Notes: generated by a model not told the origin, from the letters alone. 64,000 nt of DNA from Malachius bipustulatus (GCA_910589415.1 OU342631.1:17050001-17114000); one strand, 5' to 3'. Positions 12,169 to 24,540 are shown, counted from the stretch's first letter. Translations and numbers: made by a program.

Positions 12169-14404
12169 TAACACAGCAGGACCGGTATTTCGTAAACAGA
12201 CCGGGGAAATCTATTTTTATTTTTTTTTCAGTCGATGGAGTCGGACCTTCCCTGTCTTTTGACATGTGTCTTAGGTTGGGTCGGGGTGCGGGGGAGGGGG
12301 GGCACGCTTTTAAAATTTACTGAAAATGAATTTTATCGGAAAAACGGGTATATCTGAGCCGGATTTGATCTGACAAAAAAATTATGATATCGAAGATTGA
12401 AGAGCTTGACTAAACACGGAAGTTCGTTCCAATCTGAGCCCTTTAGCTCAACTGGTTCGCGAAATATTGCGATATTAAGGGTGCAAAAATCAATAAAAAT
12501 TACTGACTTTTGCTCGGCAGGTGGTGGAGTTAGGGCGTCAAATTTTTGCGAGAGGAAGGGTGCCACCGAGTACTTTGACGGGCCGGAGGGAGGGGGTGGT
12601 AGGCCAATTAGGAGGGGAGATATGGGGGTGAGAAGAAAAATACGGAAACGCTCGTAAAAAGTTTATTTATTGACCTACAGAGACCAGGCACCGCTCATTT
12701 TCTTAGTTTTTTTATCTACTACCCGGTAGTCATGGCAAAAAAATTTAATTTTCGAATTTCGAAAAAAAAAATTATTTTTGCAAATGCGCGCTTGGCGCGC
12801 AATTGAAAAAAAAGTCATTTTTTTTCTCGCGTTTTTGGGGGTGAAGAAAGGGGGTGAGGAAAATTTTTTTCACCACTGAACGGCATTTTTTTAATCTTTA
12901 ATTTGAGCCCCACTTGAACCCGATCCGACCATAAATAAGGGCACAAAGAACCGGCAAAGTCTAGGCTTTATTGCGGGCGAACGGAGAGGGATGGGGGGTT
13001 CTTGTTAGGCTCATTGGAAAGAGAAAACATTTATTTATCTATTTGTTTTTTTTCGTGCGTATCTTGACCGCACGCGCGAGTTATATACATGAAGATCTCT
13101 CTTTAAACCGGGCGAGAAAGATACCCGAGCAGCCGTGGGCGGAGCTTACGCTCTCCGCTTGTCTATACTCCGGGCAGTCACGATCAGCCGGGAACGCGCG
13201 CTCGGAATTTATTTTCGAATGCTTGTTCGCTCGTACCTCGCTCAATTATGGATCGATTTTGAAAATTCTTGCTTGCTTGATCGCTGAACGATCGGGAATG
13301 AAAAAACACATCGAGTTACTGTTTTTTCATCTGCTGGAGGGTCGATTTTTCTTACATTTGGGCCGTTGTTGGCCTTGTTTTTCATTCTCAGTCGCGCTCT
13401 CTTATCTTGATAGCCTTCTATTGTTTTCCCGGGATGACGCGCCGGGTTCACGAAAACAATAGGCAGGTACACAATAGAAAGAGGTGCTACACAAAAGACT
13501 GCATCTCGATCTATTCATGGTCAAGCGAGTGCAGCACATGGCTGCTTAAGGTAAGAAAATTATTTCGAGAATGGATGAAAGAGTGTTTTCCAACTTTCTC
13601 TAGACTTTGCCGGTTCGTTGTGCTCTTATTTATGGTCGGATCGGGTGGTTCAAATGCGGCTCAAATTAAAGATTAAAAAAAAGCCGTTCAGTGGTGAAAA
13701 AAATTTTCCCCACCCCCTTCCTTCACCCCAAAATAGCGAGAAAAAAAATGACTTTTTTATCAATTGCGCGCAAAGCGCGCATTTGCGAAAATATTTTTTT
13801 TTTCGAAATTCGAAAATTAAATTTTTTGCCATGACTACCGGGTAGTCGATAAAAAAACGAAGAAAATGAGCGGTGCCTGGTCTCTGTAGGTCAATAAATA
13901 AACTTTTTACGAGCGTTTCCGTATTTTTTTTCTCACCCCCATATCTCCCCTCCTAATTGGCCCACCACCCTCTCCCTCCGGCCCGTCAAATTACTCGGTG
14001 GCACCCTTCCTCTCGCAAAAAATTGACGTCCTAACTCCACCACCTGCCGAGCAAAAGTCAGTAATTTTTATTCATTTTTGCACCCTTAATATCGCAATAT
14101 TTCGCGAACCAGTTGAGCTAAAGGGTTCAGGTTGGAACGAACTTCCGTGTTTAGTCAAGTTCTTCAATTTTCTATACCATAATTTTTTTGTCAGATCGAA
14201 TCCGGCTCAGATATACCCGTTTTTCCGATAAAATTCATTTTCAGTAAATTTTAAAAGCGTGCCCCCCCTCTCCCTCACCCCGACCCAACCTAAGACACAT
14301 GTCAAAAGACAGGGAAGGTCCGACTCCATCGACTGAAAAAAAAAATAAAAATAGATTTCCCCGGTCTGTTTACGAGCTGTTTATTTTACCTGTCCTGCTG
14401 GGTT
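12169..14404. mobile_element. 2.2-kb inverted-repeat element with GC-rich loop
   Basis: The left arm (12169-12964) and right arm (13600-14404) are near-perfect reverse complements. The tips read TAACACAGCAGGAC and, on the opposite strand, TAACCCAGCAGGAC. Shared landmarks in mirrored order include AAACAGACCGGGG, TCGATGGAGTCGGACC, GGGTATATCTGAGCCGGAT, a GCGCGC-containing tract and CCGGCAAAGTCTAG. Arms are about 800 bp and the loop (12965-13599) is 635 bp. The arms contain G- and C-runs (near 12280-12300 and 12590). No transposase is recognisable and I found no clear target duplication. It could be a large foldback transposon or an inverted segmental duplication around a unique loop. Confidence 0.85.
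12965..13599 (+). other. GC- and CpG-rich loop of the inverted repeat, gene-like composition
   Basis: This unique loop is strikingly richer in GC and CpG than its surroundings, especially 13070-13260. A frame of 163 codons is open from 12971 to 13462, but its product is not recognisable and looks like basic and hydrophobic translation of CpG-rich DNA. At about 13548 the sequence TTAAG/GTAAGA is a good 5' splice-site match. One reading is a captured host promoter and first exon with donor. The alternative is simply an unusual non-coding segment. No domain was identified. Confidence 0.35.
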
Positions 14405-15105
14405 AAAATCAACAAGCAAACTCAAAACGATTTTGTGAGTTTGGTCGGGATTTTCTCATAGGTTATGCCAAATGTAATCGTTATCATTAGTTTTCTCAAA
14501 GAGGAGTAATAAAAAATGTTTTGACAGTAAAAAAATTAATACCTATGGCAAAAAATATTTCAAAGATATCGACGATAAAAATCTCCTCTCAAAAATCGAG
14601 GTTCTCGACTAAAGAGCGATTACAATTTTGAACTTCTCATAATTTTTAGAGTGCAATTATGCTCCAAAATAAAAAATGTTCACAAAAATCATTATGAAAA
14701 ATGTCGTGACAAAATTTTCAACCTCTGGATCTGGGATCCTCAAAACTGCAGGTAAAGAAAATTTGACGAAATTTTATAGCCCCAGCTAATTAGGTAGAAA
14801 AATAAACAATTAGAAAAAATGATAAGCTATTGTGCAAAAAAGCACAAAAATTCTAAGCTCAAGAACCTGCTCAAAAAAAAAGAATCAAAAAATGTTTATT
14901 TCTTGAAAATGTAAAGTAGAACATTTAAACCGATTTTTTTATAAACTCGCCTTAAAATAATGAGAACAGTGGGTTCGGCTTGCGCCACAGGATACACCCC
15001 AGGCAGCCATAATGTATACCAAAAACTAAGTTCAGTGTCTCTTGTTGTGCATAGAAGTAGGTAAAGCCCTACTGGCCATTGTTAGATAAAAGATGTTGTA
15101 AAACA
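14405..15105. other. AT-rich, no recognisable gene
   Basis: Nothing coding was recognised. The stretch holds many homopolymer A and T runs. Confidence 0.4.
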
Positions 15106-15196
15106 ACATGCCATTCATTGATGTTGTACTGTGAGCAGAGCCGGAAATTTATAGACACGTGTTTCGTCCTGTTTGGGATTCATCAGTACAATGTAT
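15106..15196 (-). ncRNA. Hammerhead ribozyme-like motif, copy 2
   Basis: On the minus strand this reads CUGAUGA (plus 15180-15186), stem II AUCC-CAAACA-GGAC, then GAAAC (15161-15165). Three of four stem II positions pair (U-A, C-G, C-G). The loop and core layout, CUGAUGA-N-UCC-CAAA-CAGGAC-GAAAC, closely resembles retroelement and satellite type I hammerheads. Outside the core, UUGUAC before CUGAUGA is complementary to GUACAA about 75 bases downstream on the transcript. The flanks (ATACATTGTA, TTTCC, CTCACAG, CATTCATT) are shared with copy 1 near 3.0 kb. No protein-coding element surrounds it, so a retrozyme-like or SINE-like non-coding repeat is possible. Confidence 0.6.
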
Positions 15197-17855
15197 GTAT
15201 CTACCAACATCAGTCTGCTATTCCAATCTGCTCTCGAACAAAATTTTCGTGACTAGAAAAAGAAAATTCAATTCTCAAAAATTTATATTGTCGATGAACA
15301 TTTCATGAAAAAATATTTTCCGCACTAATTAAAATTGACCATTAAAATATTAAGGAACACCCTGTTTAGAATCAAAATTTCCATTGAAAAGTCAGAAGAA
15401 CCCTCATTACGGGAAGACAAATTATACGTTATCTAAAGGGATCAAAGTTAATTTGGATAGGTTCTAATTCCTTTTTAGATGCCAAATAAAGTAAAATCCA
15501 GTGGCGTTACATCTTATAAAAGCCATTAAAACAACAATGGATCATTGAACATATGAATCGCTTGAAATAACATCCAACAGTGGGAGGGAGGGTTCAATTG
15601 ATCTAATTTAAAACGAAACGACGCTTGACTTGGTAAAGATTTACAATTGGGTAATTGACTAACCCTCAGTTAGATAATAATATGCATCAATAAACCAGGA
15701 TTACCTCCTCTATCTCAATAGAGCAATCGATACTTTCCCATCACTTTCCATTGACGAATAATTTCACAAAATAAAACATGGGAAAATCGTCCTGAATGTC
15801 TAATAAAGTTACAAAAATTCCGTGAAACCATCCCGATTTGCATGAGTATTTGTCGAACACAAACCGTTCTAGTTGGTGACAACTTGTGCTTACGAACCCG
15901 TCTTTCCCGGTTCTAATCCGTAAAGTGGATCCAAATCCTTTCGCCTAATACCCATTGCGGAGGACGACGGTTTAGGTTGTTTCCATATAAGATTTAGAAG
16001 GGCAAGGCTGTCGAAGGCAGGAGTCGAAAGGACAGCAAACACTTTGGTTGTAAGCGAGGCACGAGTAAGCTTTCGATCTTTTCCTAATACCACTAGGTTG
16101 AAGTTTTGTCGTTCTGTCTTTTATCTCCGACTACAACTCCTTTCTCTTATAAGAAGTTGAGTTAACATTAAAACGTAATAATTTAAATCAATTATTTTAT
16201 ATAATATAATAGGAATTCTTTAGTAAAAACAGGTAGATAGCGATAATTCAATTGAGATTAAATTTTCTTACGGTCAAACAATAAATAATTATACCGAAAG
16301 ATATATCTCAATTCATGCCGGAACAATATAAAACCCCGATTACAAGCAGGAAATTTATTGCCATCATAAAAGGACTTAAAAACAAGTTTCCGTCATCCGA
16401 GGGGTAGTTTTTGCAATAGTGCGCGTCTTTGTGAGCGTTTTGCGGAGGAATGCTTTTTCAATAAGACACACTGTAATAAATCCTGCGGTTATTCAGCGAC
16501 GATTTCCTGTTTCCCGATGAAGGGAAACCGGCCAAAAGTCATTAGCGAGAATTGATGCAGCCATAGCTTCACTTACAACCCCCTTTCCTACCCCACGTGT
16601 CACCAATTCTGCTATGACAAGGTGGTTTCGAGCAAACAGAGTGAATTTATCTTATCCCCTATTAAGTGTTGGGATCGGACGATCATCCTGCCAAAACTCG
16701 GACCCCTTTTATAAATCTCCAAGCATGTGGAAATATCTCTGATTGCGATAAAAAAAAGTTAAATTTCTTCTCGTATACACCTAATAACATCAAAACTACA
16801 GTCATTATGAACTGCAGTCGTCTGTGAACGTCACCAATGTTGATCAGTCTCCAGGCAAACAATGCATTTAGAAATGTGAAATGTGAATGAAGAGAATATC
16901 TCCAGTTTCCAGTAAATAGCTGGCAGCTATTTCCAATCGAAGCTATCGGACGTTTTTCAGGACGATCTCGGAGCGAGCTGAAAGACTTAGGAGACTTGTT
17001 TTTGCGTCGTCCTTGTAGACAACAACAAGAGCATCATGAACTCGGAGATTCAAGCTCGAATGTAACCACGTCGAATAGCACGTGAATGTATAAACCTCCG
17101 GAACGGGGACGTCTCGTCCGGGTATTTGTTTTAAGCCCCGCTCGTAGTGGTCGTTTGTGGTAGGTATCTAGTCGGGAGTTGGAGGTTGGAGTTTTTAGCA
17201 TGAAGTAAACAATTTCTTTAAACTTCTTGGGAGATGCTTTTTAACGATTTAAGAAACTGAATATAACAAGATTAATGAAGTTTTAATTTTGTTCTATTTT
17301 TAGAGGACCTCTTTTATCAATATGATGAACGAGAAAATGAGTAAAACTCCTTGGATCAAGCTAGAGAGAAGAGACGATCTAATCTTATGTGCTGGGTCCG
17401 GTTTAATTAAAGGACAAGAAACTAAGAAAACGTAATTTGAATAGCAGAGATTTGAGATCTTGAACACATACAATGTTTCGTGGAGGAGAGTTTATGTAAT
17501 AATTTGACTGAGCTGGAAATTGCTCAGGATTTTAATTGTTTTTGTGAAATTTGTCGCCAGTAATATTTTCTTAAATGGCAGGCAAAACAAATATCCTTTT
17601 CACAATAACTTTGAAGAGAGTTAAAAGACACCATGAAAATTTTTTTTACAAAAAAACCGTTATGCCCGTCCTACGCGGCCTAAATGACATAATGGTACAT
17701 ATGAACATATGAATCTTGTATGCTAGACTTGAAAGAACGCAGAAATAGACATTTTAAGAGGTCTGCTACTCAGTCCTCAAAAAGTCTACAAACGAAAATC
17801 TTTGCTCTTTTAGAGAGACATGCGCGTTCTGCACGTGGCCACTTTTTACAAAGAT
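15197..17855. other. Gene-poor region with one CpG-richer island
   Basis: No ORF was recognised. ACACCCTGTTTAG near 15358 resembles a lone transposon end. The part 16960-17170 is CpG-richer than its surroundings and could be regulatory or an unrecognised exon; nothing more specific can be supported. Confidence 0.35.
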
Positions 17856-18830
17856 TTACCACAAACTTTCTTTTTTCTTGCTAAGGTGTTGGTTGCTCTT
17901 GTCCTTTTTTTTAATGAAGACTTTGGAGAAATGCGCTGTCCGTTCTTGGTATCCATCAGTTTTACGTCCATTTCTTATGTAGCTTTGAGGAACTGGTGAC
18001 AGTTCTTTCAAGATATTTTGAATATTATTTTCTCTAGAGGTGGATCTGGACGCCATACCAATTACCTGATCTTGTTCTATAGGTTCCATTATGATCGGTG
18101 TTTGTGTTTCACTGGTGCTAGATTCTTGTGGATCTTTCAAATCGTGTGAAAATATTACGATTAAACGACGATATTCCAGTGGCACGAAAACCGCTTAATG
18201 AGATTTCAAGGGTTGCTGTTCTCTCGTACGTTTTTTTTTTAAGTTTAGGTACTTGGTGGCAAAAAAATCCGACTGTCTGACTGTACGGGCGGGATTTTCC
18301 TTTAACCATTTGGTGACAGCTTGATTGTAATATTGTTTAAAGGGCCAAGAACGCTACGTCAAAACGTTTAATAGGTAATGGGTGTGCAGGCAAGCACAGA
18401 AACATGATTGATTTGTTTCTTTTTTGGCTAACTCTAAAACTTTTGTGACTTGAATGACATCCAAGATTAATAAAACTTTTTGCTCTGGATTGGGCTCATA
18501 ACTTAACAATACTTATTTTTTCCCTCTTCGGGAGAACAATTTTGGCGGTACTTGAACGGTTGTTAATGCAGATTCGTCCATCCATGAAGATCATGGTGTC
18601 ATGGATCTTGTGATGGTCAATAACTCGTTCAAGTTTGTTAAAGAATTTTTGAAATTTTATTGAAAGCCTTTGGTCTAGCAAGAGATGTAATTTCTGGAAG
18701 ACTCAAAGATAATAATTATTGAGCGTAGCGTTGGCAAAATCAATGCAACCATCATTGCCAGTTCTTTTTTCTCTTACAAAGCCAGTTGCCAATACATACA
18801 AGTCATAATGATGATGATTAGACACTTTTA
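17856..18830 (-). pseudogene. pogo/Jerky-type (DDE) transposase remnant
   Basis: The minus strand, read across several frameshifts, gives the ordered landmarks of a pogo-like transposase. Going downstream these are: an EKRTG.DGCIDFAN-like segment; a MDESALTTVQVPPK-like block after one frame change (near 18595-18540); ILD-HSSH with a one-base deletion (near 18440-18475), where the family has LDGHxSH; LCLPAHPLP (near 18365-18400), as in the family's CLPPH motif; and GFRATGISSFNRNIF (18150-18192). A basic C-terminal tail follows to 17856. Catalytic acidic residues fall in the MDE and LD blocks. In the family these enzymes cut and paste elements at TA sites. Here at least three frame breaks destroy the gene. 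I did not locate its terminal repeats. Confidence 0.75.
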
Positions 18831-18866
18831 AAGGCGCTGGATTTCTTGTGACAGTAAAAAATCATT

Positions 18867-19294
18867 TTGCCCGCCTATGTCAACTTACCCCTATCTGCGA
18901 CATGTTTTACGATTTTTGACAAGAACAAGCACAGACAAACACGTGTCTGTGCTTGTTCTGGTACTCTGGTTGGCTCTGTTTTTGGATGTGTGGAAGCTCT
19001 CTCGATTGGGGCTGCGGGCACTGCCACCATGACAACTGTTATGGGCGATGGAGGAATACTCCGACCCCATCTAACAGGCTAGTAATTGCACTTTATGTAC
19101 TTTATACTCATACGACCGACCTTCGACCTTCATTCTTTTATTTATTGATTTCAATTCTCTTCCAGATGAGTTTTTCATTAATCATTCTCCATTTTGAAAG
19201 AGAAATGAGAAATCAAGAACTAGTCCCATCCACAAGAATACCCAGTATGATTTTTGAGAATTGCCAAGTATCTAACATAAATTCTTCAACATAG
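18867..19294 (+). other. Unrecognised open stretch next to the transposase remnant
   Basis: Two overlapping frames are open here (18867-19082 and 18953-19294). The part 18960-19080 has balanced base composition and ends in CTAACAG/GCTAG. No domain is visible and the open frames may be chance. It also contains the perfect hairpin described separately. Confidence 0.2.
18922..18959. repeat. Perfect 16-bp hairpin with 6-nt loop
   Basis: AGAACAAGCACAGACA (18922-18937) and TGTCTGTGCTTGTTCT (18944-18959) are exact reverse complements around the loop AACACG. It lies just upstream of the transposase remnant on that gene's strand. It could be part of that element's terminal structure, a small foldback or a cruciform-forming site. 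It is shorter than a typical microRNA precursor. Confidence 0.8.
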
Positions 19295-22075
19295 CCCCAG
19301 TAAATTATTAATCCGAAAATATAAAAAATTAACTCCCTCTTCGCATTATCTAGCTTTCCAGCAGCAATTATCGAGATCCAAGACATCATTATCCTCAGCT
19401 ATTATTCATAACGTAGCGGAGTGATGCCAAGCTTATAATCCAAAGTCATTATCTGCCATTATTTCCATCTCTACTCCGGCTCGTAATAACCAGTTGAGGC
19501 CGCAATGCTCCACGGAAAGGGTTGTTTCCAATTACTGGATTCTGTAAACTAACCGCACTGTGATCAAGTTGTCAACACCCCCTACCGCCACGTTCTGCCC
19601 CCAATCTGCTTCCAGATCGTTCCCGCCGCCGCAGCCCGGCATGAAGAGTGGCGACAGGAATGACCGGCGCCGGGAAACCTTCAGTTTACGGGAGTAAGCA
19701 TGCAAACATGATTGTCATCAAACAAGGAGGTTAGACTTCGAGAGGTTATCTTTTGGAGGATGGTAAAATCTGATTGTTTTAACGGGGGCTGTTTCAATCT
19801 ATATTAAAATTTGATTTCGGCTGTTTGTTTATTTGAGATAGATTTTTTACACCCTTTGTGTGGTCATCCTGGTTTTTTTATTGTCACGAAAATAATCCTT
19901 GTAAAAAATAAAGCTTTAGGCTCTATAGTTGCGTTGTTATAAATAAATTAATGTTTTTCAGTTTTCTCAAATTGGAGCATTGCATGGAGTCTATTTTATC
20001 TCAACACTTTTTAGAAATTGGCTCTAAAATAATCTTACAAACGGTTGAGTATTTTTTTTTCAATCTATAAGCAGATCAATTTAAATATTTTCTCCCCCCG
20101 CTTACATAACCTCCTTGACATCACTTTCCCTTATCTTTATAACCCCTGTCTATAACGCCGCCAGTCCAGTTAACTTTTCTCTCCGAGTCCAATCGAAACG
20201 TCTCAGAATTCATCAGGTCGACTCTTAGAAGGCGACTTCCGCAACAAGAGAGCTGATTGCGGCATTTCGATCCGCATTCGTAGGTATTCACAATGACATA
20301 ATGAGTGGATAGGTGTCCTCTGATCATCCCCCATTCCCGAATATCCCATAATTAAGGCCTCATCCCCTCGGCCTCCCTTCTTTTCCCTATCCTTGTTTCC
20401 AGTCCGCAGGATGACAGGAATGGTCGTCGAGTGGTGTGTAATTTTCAAACTCGCCACAAAGAGTTCGTTATACTCCAAGCGGGAGATTACTGGAGTTGAA
20501 GGCTTTATGTCGAAAATTAATCAGTAGAGTATTGTTCTAAAGTGTGCGTGGAATCCCGATTATGTGGAATTTAACAACTGGGGCTGTTTTAGAAACGGTT
20601 TTAAGGGTTGGGGTTGTTAATCATTATTGATTTATTCATAATTATTATGTCCCTGCGTGATTGGGTCATTACGTAAGGTATAATTTGAGGAAATAATTGT
20701 TCGGCAGAATTCTAATTTGAACCTTGTTCCCTTTAAATATTTTTAATAAGAATTTTTCATCGATATAATTTTGCTTAAATTAATTACAACAAGTCAAAAT
20801 GGCATTATATCACAACCGGAAAAAATAACCAATTATACCTAAGAGTAGGTGTCCTTAAAGTCTCAAAACTATAACCAGAAAATAAGGAGCTCAACAATGG
20901 TAATATATTACTTATCTTCGGTATTCAACGTCACGTTAAGTAAGATCTTCTTTGAATTAGATTTTCTCATATCCGGGACAACTAGGAGCTTCTAAAGAAA
21001 CATTTTTGTTTCGAGAAACAAAAAAAATAAGAAAATTTACATCGAAGTGGTAACAGTATCAAGCACCATAAAGAGGAGCGCATTCAGATAACGACAAAAT
21101 AACGAAGAGGTAGCGAATCTGATCCATTTTAATACGACATAATCTCTACATTGTCAAAGTTTTTAGCCCTATTTCCGCAATTAAAGCCTGTTTTCCTCTG
21201 TACCGCTCCTCTGGTTATATTAAACCTATATTAAGTTTCTTGGCAAGTTTGCAGGAGACATAAACATAACTCTTGCAACTCCTTCTTCGCTATACGATGT
21301 TGCCATATTATACTTACCTATCTTTATGCAAAAACATTTTATCCAAAAAAGCATTCATGATAACGACTCATAACAACTATTACTCACAGCACGGGACTTT
21401 AACGGAAAATTGGAATAATTTAAAGCGTAATTCTGCTTGGAGTAAGGTAAATAAGAGAGGGAGAGTTTTGTTTGTGTTTTGGCAACGTTGTTGATATTCC
21501 TGCCGCTTGAGCCAGTCCTGCTGACGACAACTTGAACAACGTTAAATCCTGAGAAGATGCGAGAAGTCTCCTTAAATTCAACAAGATATAACTTGCATTG
21601 CTTTTGAATTTTCTCCACTTTAGATAATTTCTTTAAATTTTCGTAAAATAATTATTTTTTCAAAGAATTTCTCATTCTTTTTAGTCAACACAGAATAAGT
21701 ATCCTTTTAAATTACCCCATACTACATGAAACCATAATTTGTCTTCAAAATAACATTTTTATAATGATTTTATCCGAATCTTCACAAAATCTTCAAGTTG
21801 AAGTACTTACAAGAAGGAGCGCTGGCAAAATGGAGCTGTTGTAGCTGCAGGCTGCAGCTTTTGGACCAGACAGGAGATTGTTAATTGGACCTTTAGTAAA
21901 TCTAGAGATTGAACTAAAGGGGTTGGTGTTGAAAAATTGAGAAGTCAAATCCTGGATATTCTAGCTTTTTAGAAATTTTGAGTGTCCAAATTTTCAATAA
22001 ACCTTGAGCCGTCTTGTTCGTATATAACACGATCCTGCATATATAAGTTCATAGGTATAGCTGAGAATACTGTTA
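19295..22075. other. Non-coding region with a GC-richer island at 19430-19700
   Basis: No gene was recognised. The island 19430-19700 has a much more even base composition than its flanks. It contains words such as TAATCC and AACCGCA that resemble homeodomain and Runt sites, so a cis-regulatory role is possible but unproven. The part 20100-20480 is also moderately GC-richer. Elsewhere the sequence is AT-rich. Confidence 0.3.
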
Positions 22076-22800
22076 ACTTTAAGAATTATATTTTGACAGT
22101 GTTACCTGACCTCTACTTGGATGAGCAGACATTGCACATTTTAAGTAAAATAAGTCTGCATCTTCTACTTCAGGCAGGATACTTGAATTTTTTAAAACAG
22201 GAAGCGTCCGCTTAAGTTTAACAGTTTGAGACAAGTCCATAACTGATGTATGTGCCATCTCGTTGAAGAAACAGATTTGGACAACTTATGACTCTCGAGT
22301 TGTTAGCTCGAGTGGTTGTATGCAAGTCCAGGGAGTTATGTAAATGATCAGTCCCTCAACAATTTTGGCAATCAAAGCCTGTAATCGATAGTTAGTTAAA
22401 AGTGTCTGAATTTTCTCAAAAACTTCAGTCCACCCGATCAAATGGAACAGAATCTTGGTTTGATCGAACCCAAACTGAAGAAGTTTTGTACTGCTTATTA
22501 TGACCTCCCTCAAGTGCTTGCAAGTGGTACTGGTAGATCTCCAGGTTGAAAATGTTGGAAGCAAGCCTCGATTGAGAATTTTGTAAATGTCCAGAATAGA
22601 CCGAAACGTTTGATTGTTTCTGAACTTGATGAAACCCAAGCAGCTTCCCTACAAAATCAATTCAATTATGTGAGGGTTGGTCAAAGATGGAGATAAAGTC
22701 ATCATCCCCAACACTACCCTGACCCAACGCATAAAAGCTGGACAAAGATATGAAACAGAGTTAAATGGTTTGAAATGAGTGACAGATCCCAGTACACACA
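22076..22800 (-). pseudogene. Unrecognised gene-like stretch, frames partly open
   Basis: The minus strand is open from 22639 down to 22286 (117 codons). After a single TAA it stays open in the same frame to 22076, about 185 codons with one stop, in a region where chance frames are usually much shorter. Upstream the same frame continues across another stop toward 22800. Other frames are also unusually open: a second minus frame for about 75 codons and a plus frame near 22660-22780. No motif that I know is visible, so product, strand and even coding status are uncertain. A decayed transposon gene or retrocopy is the likeliest origin. Confidence 0.3.
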
Positions 22801-24540
22801 CGTCAGATCTAGAGAATCAGCACACCAGCATACATATACAAGAGCTAAACACAATTATCCTGCAGGATAATCAAATGTAATTACATTATCAAGAGGGTGT
22901 CCTGTAAATCGCATATTTGAATTGGTAGTAATTACGATGGATGGAGGCATGCCGAATGAATCCGTTTAATATATCGGCATAAACAAACATAAGGCACAGC
23001 CGCGAGCTGTCATTTAACTTCCGTAAATAAATGTTGATTTAGTCGATGTTCAAATGTTTGCACTTCAGCAACCCTGTAAATAACCACACGTTACCCCTTA
23101 ATCAAGTAAGCTATTATTTAGTTATTACGGTGGAGATCTCTGTTTGGTTTCAATAAGTTATGTTAAATAATGTAGTTGTTGCTTGGATTGGGATTGCAAG
23201 TTCTGGTAAGTCTTCGTAGTAATAAAACGTTCTCAAAATTATAAAAGAATGAGTGATAAAGATTGTGGAGGTACTAGTAATTTGAGAAAAAATCGTTAAT
23301 TCAAAAATTATTTTTATTTCACATCTCCTAAACGGCTCGAGTTAAAAAATGTTTTTCTAAGGAATGGAGCTTCGTTATTCGAAAATATTTTCGAATCCAC
23401 GTTCGCTAGAACTTTTTTAATAATATGATCAGGAATCATTTTATGAAATCGTTCGCAAGCAGTCTGTTACACCCTGTATATGATGCTTGTTTACTTCTTA
23501 ATCAGCAAAGCATTATCTCGATTAATCATTCGCTAGTAAATAGTGTTTCATGTGGATAATGTTTCATGAAATTATCAATCCGAAACTCAAATCGCATTTT
23601 AATTAAATCCTTCGCATTAATAGGAAACGGCTCTACAATACAGCATAATAAGTGCTTTTAAACGTTCAAATCCACCCCTTAATATACAAGTGCTCAGTTG
23701 AGATACAAACGTTCTAATACTTGTACATAGAAGAACAGAGGGTATTGTTGTAGTTGAATAAGTATAAAAGGCAGTGGCTATTGTATATAACGTGAAACAA
23801 TTATAGAGGATGTAATAATCCTTAAACACATGTTACAGACCGCGGAAATCGTTTAGTAACAACTGAATAATCTCACTCTAGTATCAAAATTCCCTCAAGG
23901 CTCAGGTACTGGAGAGTTTAAAGCGGCATGAAAACGGAGCGCGCTCCATTGTATTGCGGCTCGGATTCGCTATCCGGGATTACAATGTTGCCAGGCAAAA
24001 TCCTACTTTTCCCTTTAAATTTAATCGTGGACAGGTGAAATTTGAAAAGTCATTTTTCCGTGATCTGGGAGTCAGGGTCGGTGGATATTTGATGCTTTTA
24101 GGTGATTTTCGCAAAGTATAGTGGTGTCCCCAGTATACTAATTGAAAGCATACACCCACACGTAAAAAATATAGTTTCTAAGGAGCCATCCGATGGACAT
24201 TCTTCGTTAACTTCTGAGGAATACAACCTGCAACGATTCAAAAAGTGAACGTGTATCGATGTCTCCGCTCATGCACCGCTCCCAGAGCGCCATAGTGATT
24301 TCCCTACAGTGAACGTGCCTTTTCAAAATAAAAAAAAAACTCCCCTATTGATGGGAACATCAACAACAATAACAATTCCATTTTCGGAATTGTCATTGTC
24401 CAATGCATCCTTGGGTGTTGCTGAAAGAAACTTTTTGCGCATCAATTCCATAAACAGTACTTATATGTATTGATTGAACGCAGGGAAAATGGGAAATCAA
24501 AAGGTTCACATTAACATTCCGAGCATTTTGAAAGGACTCC
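22801..24540. other. No recognisable gene
   Basis: The part 23900-24060 is GC-richer, with words such as GGATTA and GCGGCTCGGATTCG, and may be regulatory. ACACCCTGTATATG near 23469 is a lone transposon-end word. Nothing coding was recognised. Confidence 0.3.

Noticed and set aside
12971..13462. 163-codon ORF as a real protein gene
   Set aside because: It fills the GC-rich loop of a palindrome, has no recognisable domain, and long frames are expected in CpG-rich DNA with few stop codons.
18922..18959. microRNA precursor
   Set aside because: Stem is 16 bp with a 6-nt loop, too short for a typical animal pre-miRNA.
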